Origin: Bos javanicus
Lineage: Eukaryota > Chordata > Mammalia > Artiodactyla > Bovidae
DNA length: 64,000 nucleotides
Direction: 5' to 3'
Assembly (NCBI RefSeq): GCF_032452875.1
Contig: NC_083870.1
Span: 3,596,001-3,660,000 of the forward strand
Shown here: in pieces, positions 1 through 10,859 of the stretch
Layout of the letters: every line of letters starts with the position of its first letter
How positions within the stretch are numbered: position 1 is the stretch's first letter
The notes under the pieces: model-generated
What the model was told of the DNA's origin: nothing
What the model saw: the letters and a program-made list of their open reading frames with translations, nothing else
Databases searched by the model: none
Position numbers and translations under genes: made by a program

Positions 1-441
1 GAAAATGGCGCACATAAACGTATTTGCAAAGTAGAGATAGAGTTACAGAGGTAGAAACCAAACTGGTTTCCAAGAGGGGAAGAGGAGAAGGGATGAATTG
101 GGAGCTTGGGATTGACATATATATACTACAGTGTTAGTCTCTCAGTCATGTCCAACTCTTTGTGAACCCATGGACTGCAGCCCACCAGGCCCCTCTGTCC
201 ATGGAATTCTCTGGGCAAGAGTACTGGAGCAAGTTGCCATGCCCTTCTCCAGGGATTCTTCCTGATCCAGGGATTGAACCCAGTTTTCCCGCATTGCAAG
301 CAGGTTCTTTACCATCTGAGCCCCAGGGAAGCTCATTAGTTATCTGTCTTATACGTGGCAGTGTGTGTGTGTATAAAACCTACTGGGTAGCATAGGGAAC
401 TCGTCTTACTGCTCTGCAGTAACCTAAGTGGGAAGTAAGAA
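1..441 (+). repeat. Ruminant L1 3' end, first part (interrupted)
   Basis: The text around 90-120 (gggagcttgggattgacat) and 385-435 (tactgggtagcatagggaac, then gcagtaacctaagtggga) matches the 3' UTR of artiodactyl L1 elements as I remember it. A Bov-tA SINE at 131-333 splits it, and the last part of the same L1 appears only at 2149-2226, after an LTR-like block and a BovB copy. The L1 is therefore the oldest layer of this nest. Family assigned by reading only. Confidence 0.6.
131..333 (-). repeat. Bov-tA SINE, antisense
   Basis: tRNA-Glu-derived ruminant SINE read backwards. It has the ctcagtcatgtccaactctt segment, then the ccatggactgcagcccacca block, the 'ggcaagagtactggagc' core, and the tRNA-derived head near 275-333 (gggattgaacccag ... 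accatctgag ... agggaag). It sits inside an L1 3' end. Confidence 0.85.
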
Positions 442-975
442 ATGGAGTGTTTCCTGCCATATCAGTAAACAAGGATGTGACAGTCATTAGCGATTGCAGC
501 CCTCCACTATGAGCCCTAAGGGCACTCAGGAAGGAGAAGAAATCACAGACGGCTGTGATTTAACAGCCATTAGGCTGTAGCCACTCCATATTGTGAGCCC
601 CAAAAAAGCTCAAGATGTGAAAAAAAAAAAAAACACACAGGATACTAGCCCCAGATAGCTGAGATGAACATGTAAGGAATTATTTCAGTGAGCCCAGACA
701 CTCACATCTTCCCATACATAGAAAAGTGCTATATTCCTTAACTTGAGATATCTGGTTTCCTTTAATTAGTAACTTTTTGATGTTCCCACTACCTGCCTTT
801 TGTTGTAGAACTTCTATATATCCTGGTTCCCCCAACCCCCTCATCTCCTCAGAGCAGTTTTCTCAGAGTTACTTGAGATACCATCGCCCTGACTTGAACT
901 CCTAAAAATTCCCACAGAATAAAACATAACTCTCAACCTTTTAGGTTGTGACTATTTTCTTAGATCAACAGAAAG
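442..975 (+). repeat. Probable solo LTR fragment of a ruminant endogenous retrovirus
   Basis: This non-coding block lies between L1 and BovB sequence. Features typical of a retroviral LTR are a TATA-like cttctatatatcctgg near 809-825, a polyadenylation signal aataaaac at 918-925, and a following aggttgtgact segment like the R/U5 part of ruminant ERV LTRs. The upstream part has an imperfect direct repeat: cattag..gcagccctccactatgagcccta near 486-520 and cattag..gtagccactccatattgtgagcccc near 568-602, as seen in U3 enhancer duplications. No gag, pol or env sequence follows, so no coding capacity remains. An unrelated unique segment is possible. Confidence 0.5.
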
Positions 976-984
976 TCAAAAGAT

Positions 985-2148
985 AGGGGATAAATGCCAA
1001 AGCCTTTGACTGTGTGGATCACGATAAACTGTGGAAAATTCTTCAAGAGATGGGAATACCAGACCACCTGACCTGCCTCTTGAGAAACTATATGCAGGTC
1101 AGGAAGCAAGAGTTAGAACTGGACATGGAACAACAGACTGGTTCCAAATAGGAAAAGGAGTATGTCAAGGCTGTATATTGTCACCCTGCTTATTTAACTT
1201 ATATGCAGAGTACATCATGAGAAACGCTGGGCTGGAAGAAGCACGAGCTGGAGTCAAAATTGCTGGGAGAAATAGCAATAACCTCAGCTTGCAGTATGCA
1301 GTATGCAATAACCTCAGTATGCAGATGACTCCACCCTTATGGCAGAAAGTGAAGAGGTTGCAGTATGCAGTATGCAATAACCTCAGTATGCAGATGACTC
1401 CACCCTTATGGCAGAAAGTGAAGAGGAACAAAAAAGCCTCTTGATGAAAGTGAAAGAGGAGAGTGAAAAGTTGGCTTAAAGCTCAACATTCAGAAAACTA
1501 AGATCATGGCATCTGGTCCCATCACTTCATGGCAAATAGATGGGGAAACAGTGTCAGACTTTATTTTTGGGGCTCCAAAATCACTGCAGATGGTGACTGC
1601 AGCCATGAAATTAAAAGATGCTTACTCCTTGGAAGGAAAGTTATGACCAACCTAGATAGCATATTCAAAAGCAGAGACATTACTTTGCCAACAAAGGTCC
1701 GTCTAGTCAAGGCTATGGTTTTTCCAATGGTCATGTATGGATGTGAGAGTTGGACTGTGAAGAAAGCTGAGCACCAAAGAATTGATGCTTTTGAACTGTG
1801 GTGTTGGAGAAGACTCTTGAGAGTCCCTTGGACTGCAAGGAGATCCAACCAGTCCGTCCTAAAGGAGATCAGTCCTGGGTGTTCATTGGAAGGAATGATG
1901 CTAAAGCTGAAACTCCAATACTTTGGCCACCTCACGCGAAGAGTTAACTCATTGGAAAAGACCCTGGTGCTGGGAGGGATTGAGGGCAGGAGGAGAAGGG
2001 GACGACAGAGGATGAGATGGCTGGATGGCATCACCGACTCGATGGACATGTGTTTGAGTGAACTCCAGGAGTTGGTGATGGACAGGGAGGCCTGGTGTGC
2101 TGCAAAGAGCCGGACACGACTGAGTGACTGAACTGAACTGAACTGAAA
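985..2148 (+). repeat. BovB (RTE) LINE, 5'-truncated, with broken reverse transcriptase
   Basis: 5'-truncated BovB retrotransposon copy. It starts within the reverse transcriptase coding region (the kAFDCVDHdKL segment near 1000-1030). It continues through the palm-domain motif GVCQGCILSPCLFNLYAEYI (1158-1217), where the functional element would read GVRQGC, and then the downstream C-terminal segment (1529-2131). It ends in the family's GAACT tail (actgaactgaactgaactga, 2129-2148). A 69-bp tandem duplication and frame shifts break the catalytic region, so it is dead. The C-terminal open stretch at 1529-2131 looks gene-like but is ordinary BovB sequence; near-identical versions occur at 9677-10459, 34426-34872 and 63272-64000 (minus strand). 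Confidence 0.92.
1289..1426 (+). repeat. 69-bp tandem duplication inside the BovB reverse transcriptase
   Basis: Two head-to-tail copies, 1289-1357 and 1358-1426, appear identical over 69 bp. Each runs from ttgcagtatgcagtatgcaa to gcagaaagtgaagagg. The unit covers the tatgcagatgac stretch that encodes the catalytic YADD box in the intact element. Each copy also holds a short gcagtat microduplication. The length is a multiple of three, so the duplication itself preserves the frame, but the surrounding frame is already shifted. Confidence 0.95.
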
Positions 2149-2226
2149 TGTATTCCTACTTTGCTCTACAGCAGAAATTGACACAATAGGGTAAAGCAAC
2201 TATACTCAAATAAAAATTACTTTAAA
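2149..2226 (+). repeat. Ruminant L1 3' terminus, second part
   Basis: ctttgctctacagcagaaat followed by gtaaagcaactatactcaaa and an A-rich end matches the terminal 3' UTR of artiodactyl L1. It completes the L1 that starts at the left edge of the window, so the LTR-like block and the BovB copy lie within that L1. Confidence 0.6.
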
Positions 2227-4180
2227 AAACTCACTAAATGACAACAACTACAATAACTACCAGTGAATCCAGAGTCACAGGTCACCCTCATCTACCCAGA
2301 GCTCCTTATACACCAGGCTCTGTACTTTCATACCTCCAAGTTTATTTCATCCCTTATTTAATAGATTTGGGTCTGAATGTCTTTTGGCTGCTTCCAAAAA
2401 AAAAACAACAAAAAATCAAGTAAACCCTCTGTGAATGTTAATTTGCCACGACTGATATAATTCAAAAGACTGGGAGTCAGACCTTGGAGGATCCGTCCCC
2501 TAAACGATCTCAGGGCTCCAGACAATTAATCTATAAATGCCTTCCTCCAGTAGAGAGATTGGGTCCCCAGATATGGCATTAGTTGAGGGCGTTCCTAGGA
2601 GGGACTGCGTAGCGAGCAGAATAGAAAGCACTTCCCTCCCCCTATCCCCAAGGCAGACAGGAAAGCCGAATCTGGGAAAGGACCCTGTGCGAACTTGGGA
2701 AGAGGTCGAGCTCATTCCCAGCCAGGGAAGAGAAGCTTTCAGCCCTCTCCATGGAAAACTCCATGAAAATCTCTCCCGTGACAGTTTTGGAGTGCACAGG
2801 CCACCTCCGACCACACTTAGCTGGCCCAGGTCCAGGCCGCCAGGGGAGGATCTTCGCGGTCAGAGCCGCTGCTGAACGCTTTCAACTCGCTCAGCCCCAG
2901 TTGGACGGTTGGTGCCAAGATTGTTTAGCCCTGGGCGCCCTCTGCTGCCGGCTCAGGGCATCACAGGCACTTTCCGCGGAAAGCGGCAACCAGGAGGGGC
3001 GGGACTTTTAAAAGAGAAAACAAATAGCTTGAAAAATGAACCTCAAATGGACTCAGAAGGTCAAATAGATATTAACTCAATGGAGGTTTCGCTTTGGAGA
3101 ATTAGGCCCAGAAGAGAGATCTCAAAGGAGAAAGGCTGGAGAATCTCATGGAGATTGCTGAGAAACAGAGGAGTCCATTTAAGCTGGGAAAGAATCATCT
3201 TCTTGGTAAAGGGGTTACAGACCTGTAACCTGCTAAGCCACCAGTATTACATATGAAGTCCAACGACAAGGCCACATCAGGGGTGATTTAAAGCTGGTTA
3301 CTACTCTGCAACATCGGATGTTTCCAAGGCAGCATTGACAGACTTCTTTCTCGGAGGTAGAACTGGAGATTTTGGAGGGTGACTGAATGTGAGTTTTCAG
3401 TGGGACTGTGTTATAGGATCTGTTGGTTTTTTCTCTGCCACAAGCCAGTTGCAATGTGCAGTGTAAAAGTGCTAGATCACTCCTTCCAAAATGTGCCAAG
3501 TCAGCTATGGGCATTCTGGGCAAGCTGAAGTCACAGCACACCTGGAGGCAGCAATGCTAATGTCAGGCTACCTAGTGTAAAAAGCAAAGGACAAGAGGGG
3601 AGAAGGCTGGGGTCCCCTTCTGGTCTCAGGCAGCAGGCTCCTTTTCTGACCTTGGAGGGTCACTGGGCCTCTTAGGACTTCAGATCCCTTCTTGGCAAAG
3701 TCAAAGATTTTGATGCAATGAACTCTGTTTCCTTCTACCTCTTAGAAATTGATTGATCTTCTATTCCATGACCTCATAAGGTAGTAGGAGATCACCCTGA
3801 TCTCTCAGCACCATTCTGAAAGATCTTTTATCTTAGAAAGTCCAGGATCTAAAGTATAAAACAAACACATTAAAGATTGTTAAATTAATTGAACACCCGT
3901 CCCTGCTGTGGGTTTAGTGTTCTGTCAGATGATGGAGTGGTATAGCTGGTTCCTAACCCCAGCGGACAGAATTTTGTTTATCCTTCTCAGTCGATTGAAA
4001 AGCAAACCACTCACGGCACCTCTGTTGTTTCTTTTCCCCCTCATCTGCTATTTCAAGTAGAAATCCTCCCAAAGGTAGCTTCTCCTTATGTATTTCTAGT
4101 AGGTCCCTGAAAATCCACTTTCTGTTTTGTTCTGTCTATATATGACATCTATGGAAAGTATGCAGTATTGTTTGTAGGTT
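2227..4180. other. Intergenic, no gene recognised
   Basis: No coding signature. Stretches of about 100 codons at 2500-2875 in both strands are moderately GC-rich and match no protein I know. A weak MIR-like segment lies near 3610-3730 (ccttggagggtcactgggcc). The part at 2930-2950 holds a CTCF-like motif listed separately. Confidence 0.5.
2935..2948 (-). promoter_or_regulatory. CTCF-like motif
   Basis: gcgccctctgctgc is the reverse complement of GCAGCAGAGGGCGC. This matches 13 of 14 positions of the commonly used CTCF core CCASYAGRKGGCRS. Motif match only. Confidence 0.4.
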
Positions 4181-4717
4181 TTAAAAATGTACATGAAGGA
4201 TTTTTTTTGCTGTCGATCTCCTTTTGATCCATCCTCTTTTGTTTTACTCAGCATTAATCTTTGAGATCCATCAATGATGTTCTGTGTAACTCTAGCCAGT
4301 TCCTTCTGATAGCTGCACGTTATTCTGGTAGAGTCGTCATTGGTCTAGAATCCTTTCCCATGACAGGCACTCTTGTTCAAGGCTCCTTGTTTACCTGTAT
4401 GGGAGTTTCTCTGGGGTATGTACAAGGGGTAGGACTTGCCTAATTGCAGAGTAGTCACTTGCTTATTTCACTCATACTTCTGCCTCTTTCTCTACGAATT
4501 TCACCAATAAATGCACCCGAGCTTGAGTGACCCATTTCTATATATCCTTCCTTTCATTTGGTCAAATTCTCGATTTTGTCAAATATGTTGCACGTCAAGT
4601 GAGATCTTTCTCTGAATTTCTTTTCTTTTATTACTGGAAAAGCTGAGCTCCATTCAATGTTCTTATTAGCCATTCAGATTTCCTTTACCACGAATTTCCT
4701 ATTTACAGTGCTGTAAG
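4180..4717 (-). repeat. Degenerate old L1 (L1M type), antisense
   Basis: Recognisable antisense L1 ORF2/3'-region phrases include tactcagcattaatctttga near 4246, gggagtttctctggggtat near 4400 and a 'ttcttattagccattcagat' phrase near 4660. All are strongly diverged. The element probably continues beyond the Bov-A2 insertion, to about 5620-6070. Confidence 0.45.
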
Positions 4718-4996
4718 CTGCTGCTGCTGCTGCTAAGTCGCTTCAATCGTGTCCGACTCTGTGTGACCCCATAGATAGCAGCCCACCAGGCTCCCCCATC
4801 CCTGGGATTCTCCAGGCAAGAACACTGGAGTGGGTTGCCATTTCCTTCTCCGGTGCATGAAAGTGAAAAGTGAAAGTGAAGTCACTCAGTCGTGTCCGAC
4901 TCCTAGCGACCCCATGGACTGCAGCCTAGCAGGCTCCTCCGCCCATGGGATTTTCCAGGCAAGAGTACTGGAGTAGGGTGTCATTGCCTTCTCTGA
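4718..4996 (-). repeat. Bov-A2 dimeric SINE, antisense
   Basis: Starts with six GCT units (reverse of the AGC tail), followed by two BovA monomers separated by tgcatgaaagtgaaaagtga. An imperfect target duplication flanks it: gtgctgtaag at 4708-4717 and gtgttctaag at 4997-5006, with two mismatches. It is inserted in old L1 sequence. Confidence 0.92.
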
Positions 4997-5620
4997 GTGT
5001 TCTAAGTGATGCAACCAAATTCTCCTTAGTGATTCAAAGGCCCCCAACATTCTGAAAATTGATTATTTTTTTTCTTTCTCACAGGAAACCAGGGGGCTCA
5101 GCAAGTTGTTCCTGTTATCTTTTTACTTAAATAAATTACAACAAGATTTATATGCAACTTCCTCCAAAAGATAAATTTCACATCTTGGCAACAAACAGAA
5201 TATATCATGCATGCTCAGATCCTTTGAGAAAATTTTGGTTCAAAACTGGACCAGGTTGCTCTTCATCGCAGCTGCCAAAGAACAGAAAGGAGGCTGCTTG
5301 TTTAAAGCCTCAGGTGACCAATGAGATTTTGACTAATTGTTATCACTGCCGGTCCTTGCTACCCTAAGAGGGTATTGAAGTAACCATCCTCCTCTTCTGA
5401 AGGGGACACACAGGTACAGGTAAGGCCCCCTAAAACTGTTTGGGGGAAGGGTGCAGGTTTGCTTGGGCACGGGAAGTAAATCGCAAGAAAAGGGCTGACA
5501 TACAGATGATAAATCTGTGGGTTGAACGACAACGTGTTGGGTAGAGAATAAGGAGGAGACTGAATTAAAATTTGAAAGCATCCAAACGTCTCTGCTTTGC
5601 TTCCTATCTTAATTAACAAT
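4997..5620. other. Intergenic, no feature recognised
   Basis: The open stretch at 5152-5367 (+) has no recognisable motif. The 5333-5619 region (-) is also open by chance in two frames. Nothing else is supported here. Confidence 0.4.
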
Positions 5621-6070
5621 TAGGCCTGGCTGCGTCACTCTTTTTTGGCACGTGCCTAATATATATGTCCTTCGTCCAACGTTCTATTTTGTTTTTCGAT
5701 GTTGCTTCCTGAGTGGCAAGTGAGTGAAAGTGAAAGTGAAGTCGTTCAGTCGTGTCCAACTCTTTTCGACCTCATGGACTGTAGCCCACCAAGCTCCTCC
5801 GTCCATGGAATTCTCCAGGCAAGAATACTGGAGTGGGTTGCCATTTCCTTCTCCCTCCTGAGTGGCAAGGGTTCTTTAAATAATTTATATATTACATCTT
5901 TGAAAACTATAGATGTTACAAGTGCGTTCTCCCAATCTAGTATCATTTATTATCTTGAACAGAATCTTTAATTTTGATGCAGTCGAATCTATTTCCCATT
6001 TTATGGTGTGCAAATCTGGAGTCTTGTTGGAGAAATCTCTTTCTTCCCAAAGTTAGTGAAACATGTTCTC
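5620..6070 (-). repeat. Degenerate old L1, antisense, continued
   Basis: cagaatctttaattttgatg (5959-5978) followed by tctatttcccattt, and gagaaatctctttcttccca near 6030-6049, correspond to a common antisense L1 passage. This is a likely continuation of the L1 at 4180-4717. It is interrupted by a BovA SINE at 5721-5855. Confidence 0.5.
5721..5855 (-). repeat. BovA monomer SINE, antisense, with 14-bp target duplication
   Basis: A single BovA monomer (agtgaaagtgaagtcgttca to gttgccatttccttctcc). Perfect 14-bp copies of tcctgagtggcaag flank it at 5707-5720 and 5856-5869. This is a complete retroposition event with exact borders. Confidence 0.92.
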
Positions 6071-9000
6071 ATTCTGAAGTATGTGGAAAATTAATCTAAC
6101 CACAGACTCCAGGAGCCAAGTGAGAGTTCAAGTATCTGCTTTGTAAGGGGTAGATTTGGACTAGAGACATGACGGGCCTTTCTTCCTGAATTAAAGATGT
6201 CCAGACCCACAGTGCAGGCTGACCCGATTTACCCCAGCCCCTTCCCAGGTGGAGAAGCTGGCAAAGGGCACCCTGGGTGGTGAGAGTGGCCCTGCTCAAA
6301 GGTCCATCCCACGGATTCGGGCAACATGTGGCTCATACACGTGAACATACGCGGCACCAGGCAGCCTGGCCAAGAGGTAACGAGGCTGAGCGAGTGTTGA
6401 CTTGCTCCATTCCCACTAGTCAGGCTAGTCACCTTCTCCTCCCATGAGGAGGAGAAAGTGACAGGGCAGAGAGGGAAGCTAAAAGGTTTTCCCAGTTTAC
6501 ATCTCTGGTCGAGAAGCAGAAGGCTTTCAGCTTTGGGCTGGGATGGAAATGGAATTAGGAAGAGAGCAATTCCTTTCACTACATAGAATATCTTCATACT
6601 GCAGTTGAAGAGACTGAAACTTGGGGAGGTCAGTAACTTGTCCATGGTCACACAGCAAGAATTTGAAACCAGCTCTTAACTTCTCCTCTGTGACGCTGAT
6701 CCCCTCCATGCTCTATCTCCCTCAAATCACTGCCTCTCAAGATACTGGAGCCTCAGTGGTCACTTCTCACAGTGGCCTGATCTGACTGCTGAGAACTCAG
6801 AGAGCAAAAGGACTTGTCTGAAGCTGCCAGCAGATCAGAAGTAGAGGACGAGTGTCTTCCAAACATATAATGAAGTTCCAGCCATTGCTGGTTGCTCTTA
6901 GCCTTGAGTTTTTGTTCTGAAGAGAACCAGTAAAAACAACAGAGACCCAACTCAAGCTGATTTAAGCAAAAAAAAAAAAAAAAAAAAGGGAACATGTTGT
7001 CTCCACGAGCAGAAAAGTCTAAAGGCAGGTCCAGCTTCAGGCATAGCAGGATCAAGACACCTGGTTGGTGTCTTTTGAATTCCCCGTGCCATCTCTCGGG
7101 TCTGCCTTTCTTTCTATTGAAACCATTCTTGGTAAGCTTGACCAAAGATGACTTACCAGGAGCTCTCACTGGGCAGCCTGGCAGAACAGTAACCCTGGGA
7201 AAAAGAGAAGAGTGTTTGTCTCTCCTCCTATTCCAGTGTAAATCCTGAAGCAGGCATTCATAGCCTCTAACTGACTGGAATCGCCTTCCAGCTACACTTG
7301 TAGGGTTGGTAGTAGAAACAGCAACACTTGAATCACAGGGGCTGAGAATGTGTAGGGGTAGCTTCTTAAACTGAAATGAAAAATGAGATATGGGTACCAA
7401 AGAGGTTGGGAATGGAGGCTGAAATCCACAGGGAAAGATGACAACACATTCAGGCTGAAGTCACCTGTGTGTATGTGTCTGTGATTACCTCTGCTGTACT
7501 CCCAGGCACCTCTGCTGCACACATGCTCTCCTGGACATGGACCTGGTGTCTCATATGTAGGACCTCAGTCTGTCCTCCAGGCACTTCTGTGAGGTGGGTA
7601 CCACCTGAGCCTCATTTTAATGATGAGGATAGCAAAGCTCAAGGAAGTTATATTACTAACTCCAGGCCACATAGTAAGGGATGGAGCTCAAACTCAAGAA
7701 CGCCTTCATTTAAATCACATACCATTCACCACTACGTAGCCTCCTTTGCAAAGAAGACAGCTAATCCCAGGAAAAGAGGACTGCGTGCATTCTGCAGATA
7801 ATATGTCTCCCTGCCCCCCGTTGCCAAATCATAGAACAGAAAGCGCAAATCCATACTTTCATTGCCTATGATTTCTCTCTTGAAATTCTGGATTTCTGCT
7901 CTATTCACAGACACTTCCTCCCTTGGAAAAAGCTGACCACCCATGTTGGAGAGCCAGTGTTGTAAGGGGACAGCTGTTTAGGGGCTGTTCACAGCCATAG
8001 ACACACTTTATTTATTTTAAAGCTGGAGAAAGATATTCTCCTCTCAAGATGCCTGGTTCCAAACTGGCTAAACCACTTTTTGCTCAAACTTTCCAAGCAG
8101 TTTCATCCCTGGGGTAGAAACAGCGTGGAATGATTTGGAGCAAAAGGACAATTTGGGGACAATTATGAGTGAGTGAGAACAGAAGGCTTTAATAGACGTT
8201 GTCTTTCAACCCTTAACTCTGGCGTCTTGTAACCGAGAATTCTGTCCCTCAGGTTTTGGTGGTGGGAACGTAATGCTGAGCAGTTGTCTGGAACTGCTTC
8301 TAGATGTTCAGTAATTAGAAACAGGAGCACTGACTCAGGAGCCCTTCAGTTGGGTTACAGAGCACCAATTCACATATGAAAAAAAATGTGCAAATGTGCA
8401 AAGATTAAAGTTGAACAAAAACGAATAAATATTTCCTATGGATTTCAAAAGTGACTTGCAGTTCTCCTTTCAAAACTGAATTGTCAACTATTTAATGTAA
8501 GTTAGTCCTATACAAGGAATGAACTGGAAGCAAAGTTGAAAATTTTTCAGTAATGACGAGAAGGCAAAATCTCGCATGTAGGGGCATGTGGTCAATGCAG
8601 GGAGGCAGTGCGGTTAGGAGGAAGTCAGGTGACACCCTAGGAAGTTGTCTGCAAAAATACATGTTGAAATTTGGTCCAGGATGGGATCAGACATATTTCC
8701 ATTTCCTTGATGAGATTTAAAAGCTGGAAAATACCCAGCTATTGTCCATGACCTAGACACAGTCTTCTTGGAGGCAGAGAAATGCTTTTGGGGGTGTTCT
8801 TTCTAACTTAAGGATTCTTCAGAGCCTGTCCATCGTATCATGGGTGCCACAGCAAAGAGTATGTGGAGAATCTGTGCACATGTACTCACACATACACGGG
8901 CACACACAGAATGTGATCATTTAGACAGCCAGGCTCCTGTGGGATACAGCAGAGGAGCAAACAGAGGCTTAGGTGGAAATAGGAAAATTTCCCACAGGGT

Positions 9001-9676
9001 GGAGCCAGGCTGTCTGGGGTCTCCCACCCAGGTAGGAGTGCATCTTTTGTAGCAGCTGCAGATGTCACAGCCACTGTTTTCCCTCAGGGAAACCAGGGCA
9101 GATGAAACCAAGTGGCAAGTAAGATGTAGACTCCTGGATCTTTATCTGTCTCATACACCACTCTGCTCCATTCTTGGGAATATTTTGCGAGCAGACATGG
9201 CCAGAGCCTGGCATACTGCTAGTCTAGACCTACTCTGCAAATGTCTACTGAGGGAATAAATGATACTTCTCAGAACTGGGGCAAGGGCTCTGATCTGGCA
9301 GTCTCCTGAATCTTCAGCTCGGGGAGTACTGAGTGATGGAGTGCTGGAGACTGGGACAGAAAGGACTGTCTACACAACGAACTTCGGGTGCCTGTGGGAG
9401 GAGCTGCTAACCTCCCCCCAGGTGCCTGACTGCTGCCCAGTTCACATCCCTTCTTTGTACTCAAAGGGCTTGCCCGAGCTTGAACCCATTAATAGAGAGG
9501 CCAGAAGGACCTGGCCCTGATGCTCAGCATTAGGTGGGCCTTAGGAAAAGTTTAAGAAATTTAATACTCATCAAACACACGTTATGTGTAGAACAGACAT
9601 TAACTCTATGTGAAATTCTATGCCAAGTAACAGGGTGATGCGTAAAATGCTATTTTGTTTTTTTTTAAAAATAACT
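6071..9676. other. Intergenic; scattered old repeats only
   Basis: No gene seen. Antisense MIR-like segments lie near 6600-6700 (gaggtcagtaacttgtccat ... tggtcacacagcaag) and 7600-7700 (tgatgaggatagcaaagctc ... ccacatagtaaggg). There is a 19-A run at 6969-6987. The 215-codon open stretch at 6753-7400 (-) crosses that run as poly-Phe and shows no domain. The region 7750-9600 holds nothing I recognise. Confidence 0.5.
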
Positions 9677-10459
9677 GAATCTGACACCACACTTATGGCA
9701 GACGGCAAAGAAGAACCAAAGAGTCTCTTGATGAAAGTGAAAAAGGACAGTGAAAAAGTTGGCTTAAAACTCAACTTTCAGAAAACTAAGATCATGGCAT
9801 CTGGCCCCATCACTTCAAGGCAAATAGATGAGGAAACAGTGGAAACAGTGACAGATTTTATTTTGGGGGGCTCCAAAATCACTGCAGATGGTGACTGCAG
9901 CCAGGAAATTAAAAGACACTTGCTCTTTGGAAGAAAAGCTATGACCAACCTAGACAGCATATTAAAAAGCAGAGATGTTACTTTGCCAGCAAAGGTCCAT
10001 CTAGTCAAAGCTATGGTTTTTCCAGTGGTCATGTATGGATGTGAGAGTTGGACTGCGAAGAAAGCTGAGTGCCGAAGAATTGATCCTTTTGAACTGTGGT
10101 GTTGGAGAAGATTCTTGAGAGTCCCTTGAACTCCAAGGAGATCCAACCAGTCCATCCTAAAGGAGATCAGTCCTGGGTGTTCATTGGAAAGACTGATGTT
10201 GAAGCTGAAACTCCAATACTTTGGCCACCTGATGTGAAGAGCTGACTCATTGGAAAAGACCCTGATGCTGGGAAAGATTGAGGGCAGGAGAAGAAGGGGA
10301 CGACAGAGGATGAGATGGTTGGATGGCATCACTGACTCAATGGATGAGTTTGAGTAAGCTCCGGGAGTTGGTGATGGACAGGGAGGCCTGGCGTGCTGCA
10401 GTCCTTGGGGTCACAAAGAGTTGGACACGACTGAGGAACTGAACTGAACTGAACTGAAT
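9677..10459 (+). repeat. BovB LINE, 5'-truncated
   Basis: Begins at the position corresponding to DTTLMA after the YADD box (ctgacaccacacttatggca) and ends with the ctgaactgaactgaactgaa tail (10440-10459). The open stretch at 9620-10129 encodes the C-terminal third of the reverse transcriptase. It is closed by a stop at 10127-10129, where the 1529-2131 copy reads tggac and stays open. Confidence 0.92.
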
Positions 10460-10699
10460 ATGGGTTATATGGTGTACATAGATGCATGGGGAAAAGATAG
10501 AAAGAGTGTACATTGTTAACAAGTGTTACTATCAGGAGGAGAGTGGAATTAGTACTAAGTACTAAGGTAAAGTACTAAGGTGTACTTTTCATCTTCTTTA
10601 TTTCTTTTCACAATGAGCATGCATTTATATATCACTTCTGAAATTCTTCAAGACATTTGTCATTTTTTGTCATTAAATACTTACAAATGTATATGTGTT

Positions 10700-10850
10700 T
10701 ATTTTCTGTCTCCCTCACGAAGACAGGAAAATTATTTGTGGTGTGTCAAGGACTTGGGGGCACCTAAATTGTTTACCTTTGTGTGCTCAGAACTCCAAAC
10801 AGTTTCTGGCACAGAGTGTTTAATATATATTTGTTGATTGAATGAATAAA
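10700..10850 (+). repeat. L2 LINE 3' end
   Basis: The 3' signature runs gaagacaggaaaatt ... gtgctcagaactccaaacag ... ctggcacagagtgtttaata ... tatttgttgattgaatgaat. This follows the L2 order of 'gcacagtgcctggcacatag', then 'aataaatatttgttgaatga'. Confidence 0.6.
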
Positions 10851-10859
10851 TTATTTATA

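Noticed and set aside
1529..2131. 200-codon open frame that looks like a gene
   Set aside because: C-terminal part of the BovB reverse transcriptase; the same sequence recurs at 9.7-10.5, 34.4-34.9, 35.4-36.2 and 63 kb.
1561..2199. 212-codon open frame on the minus strand
   Set aside because: Antisense shadow of BovB; the same antisense phrases recur in every BovB copy.
1..4000. Last coding exon of RXRG
   Set aside because: Searched for the helix 11-12 end of the ligand-binding domain (FFKLIGDTPID-type) in open stretches and found nothing.
4718..4740. GCT-repeat as a coding or disease-type trinucleotide expansion
   Set aside because: It is the reversed AGC tail of a Bov-A2 SINE; the same tail is at 37701-37720.
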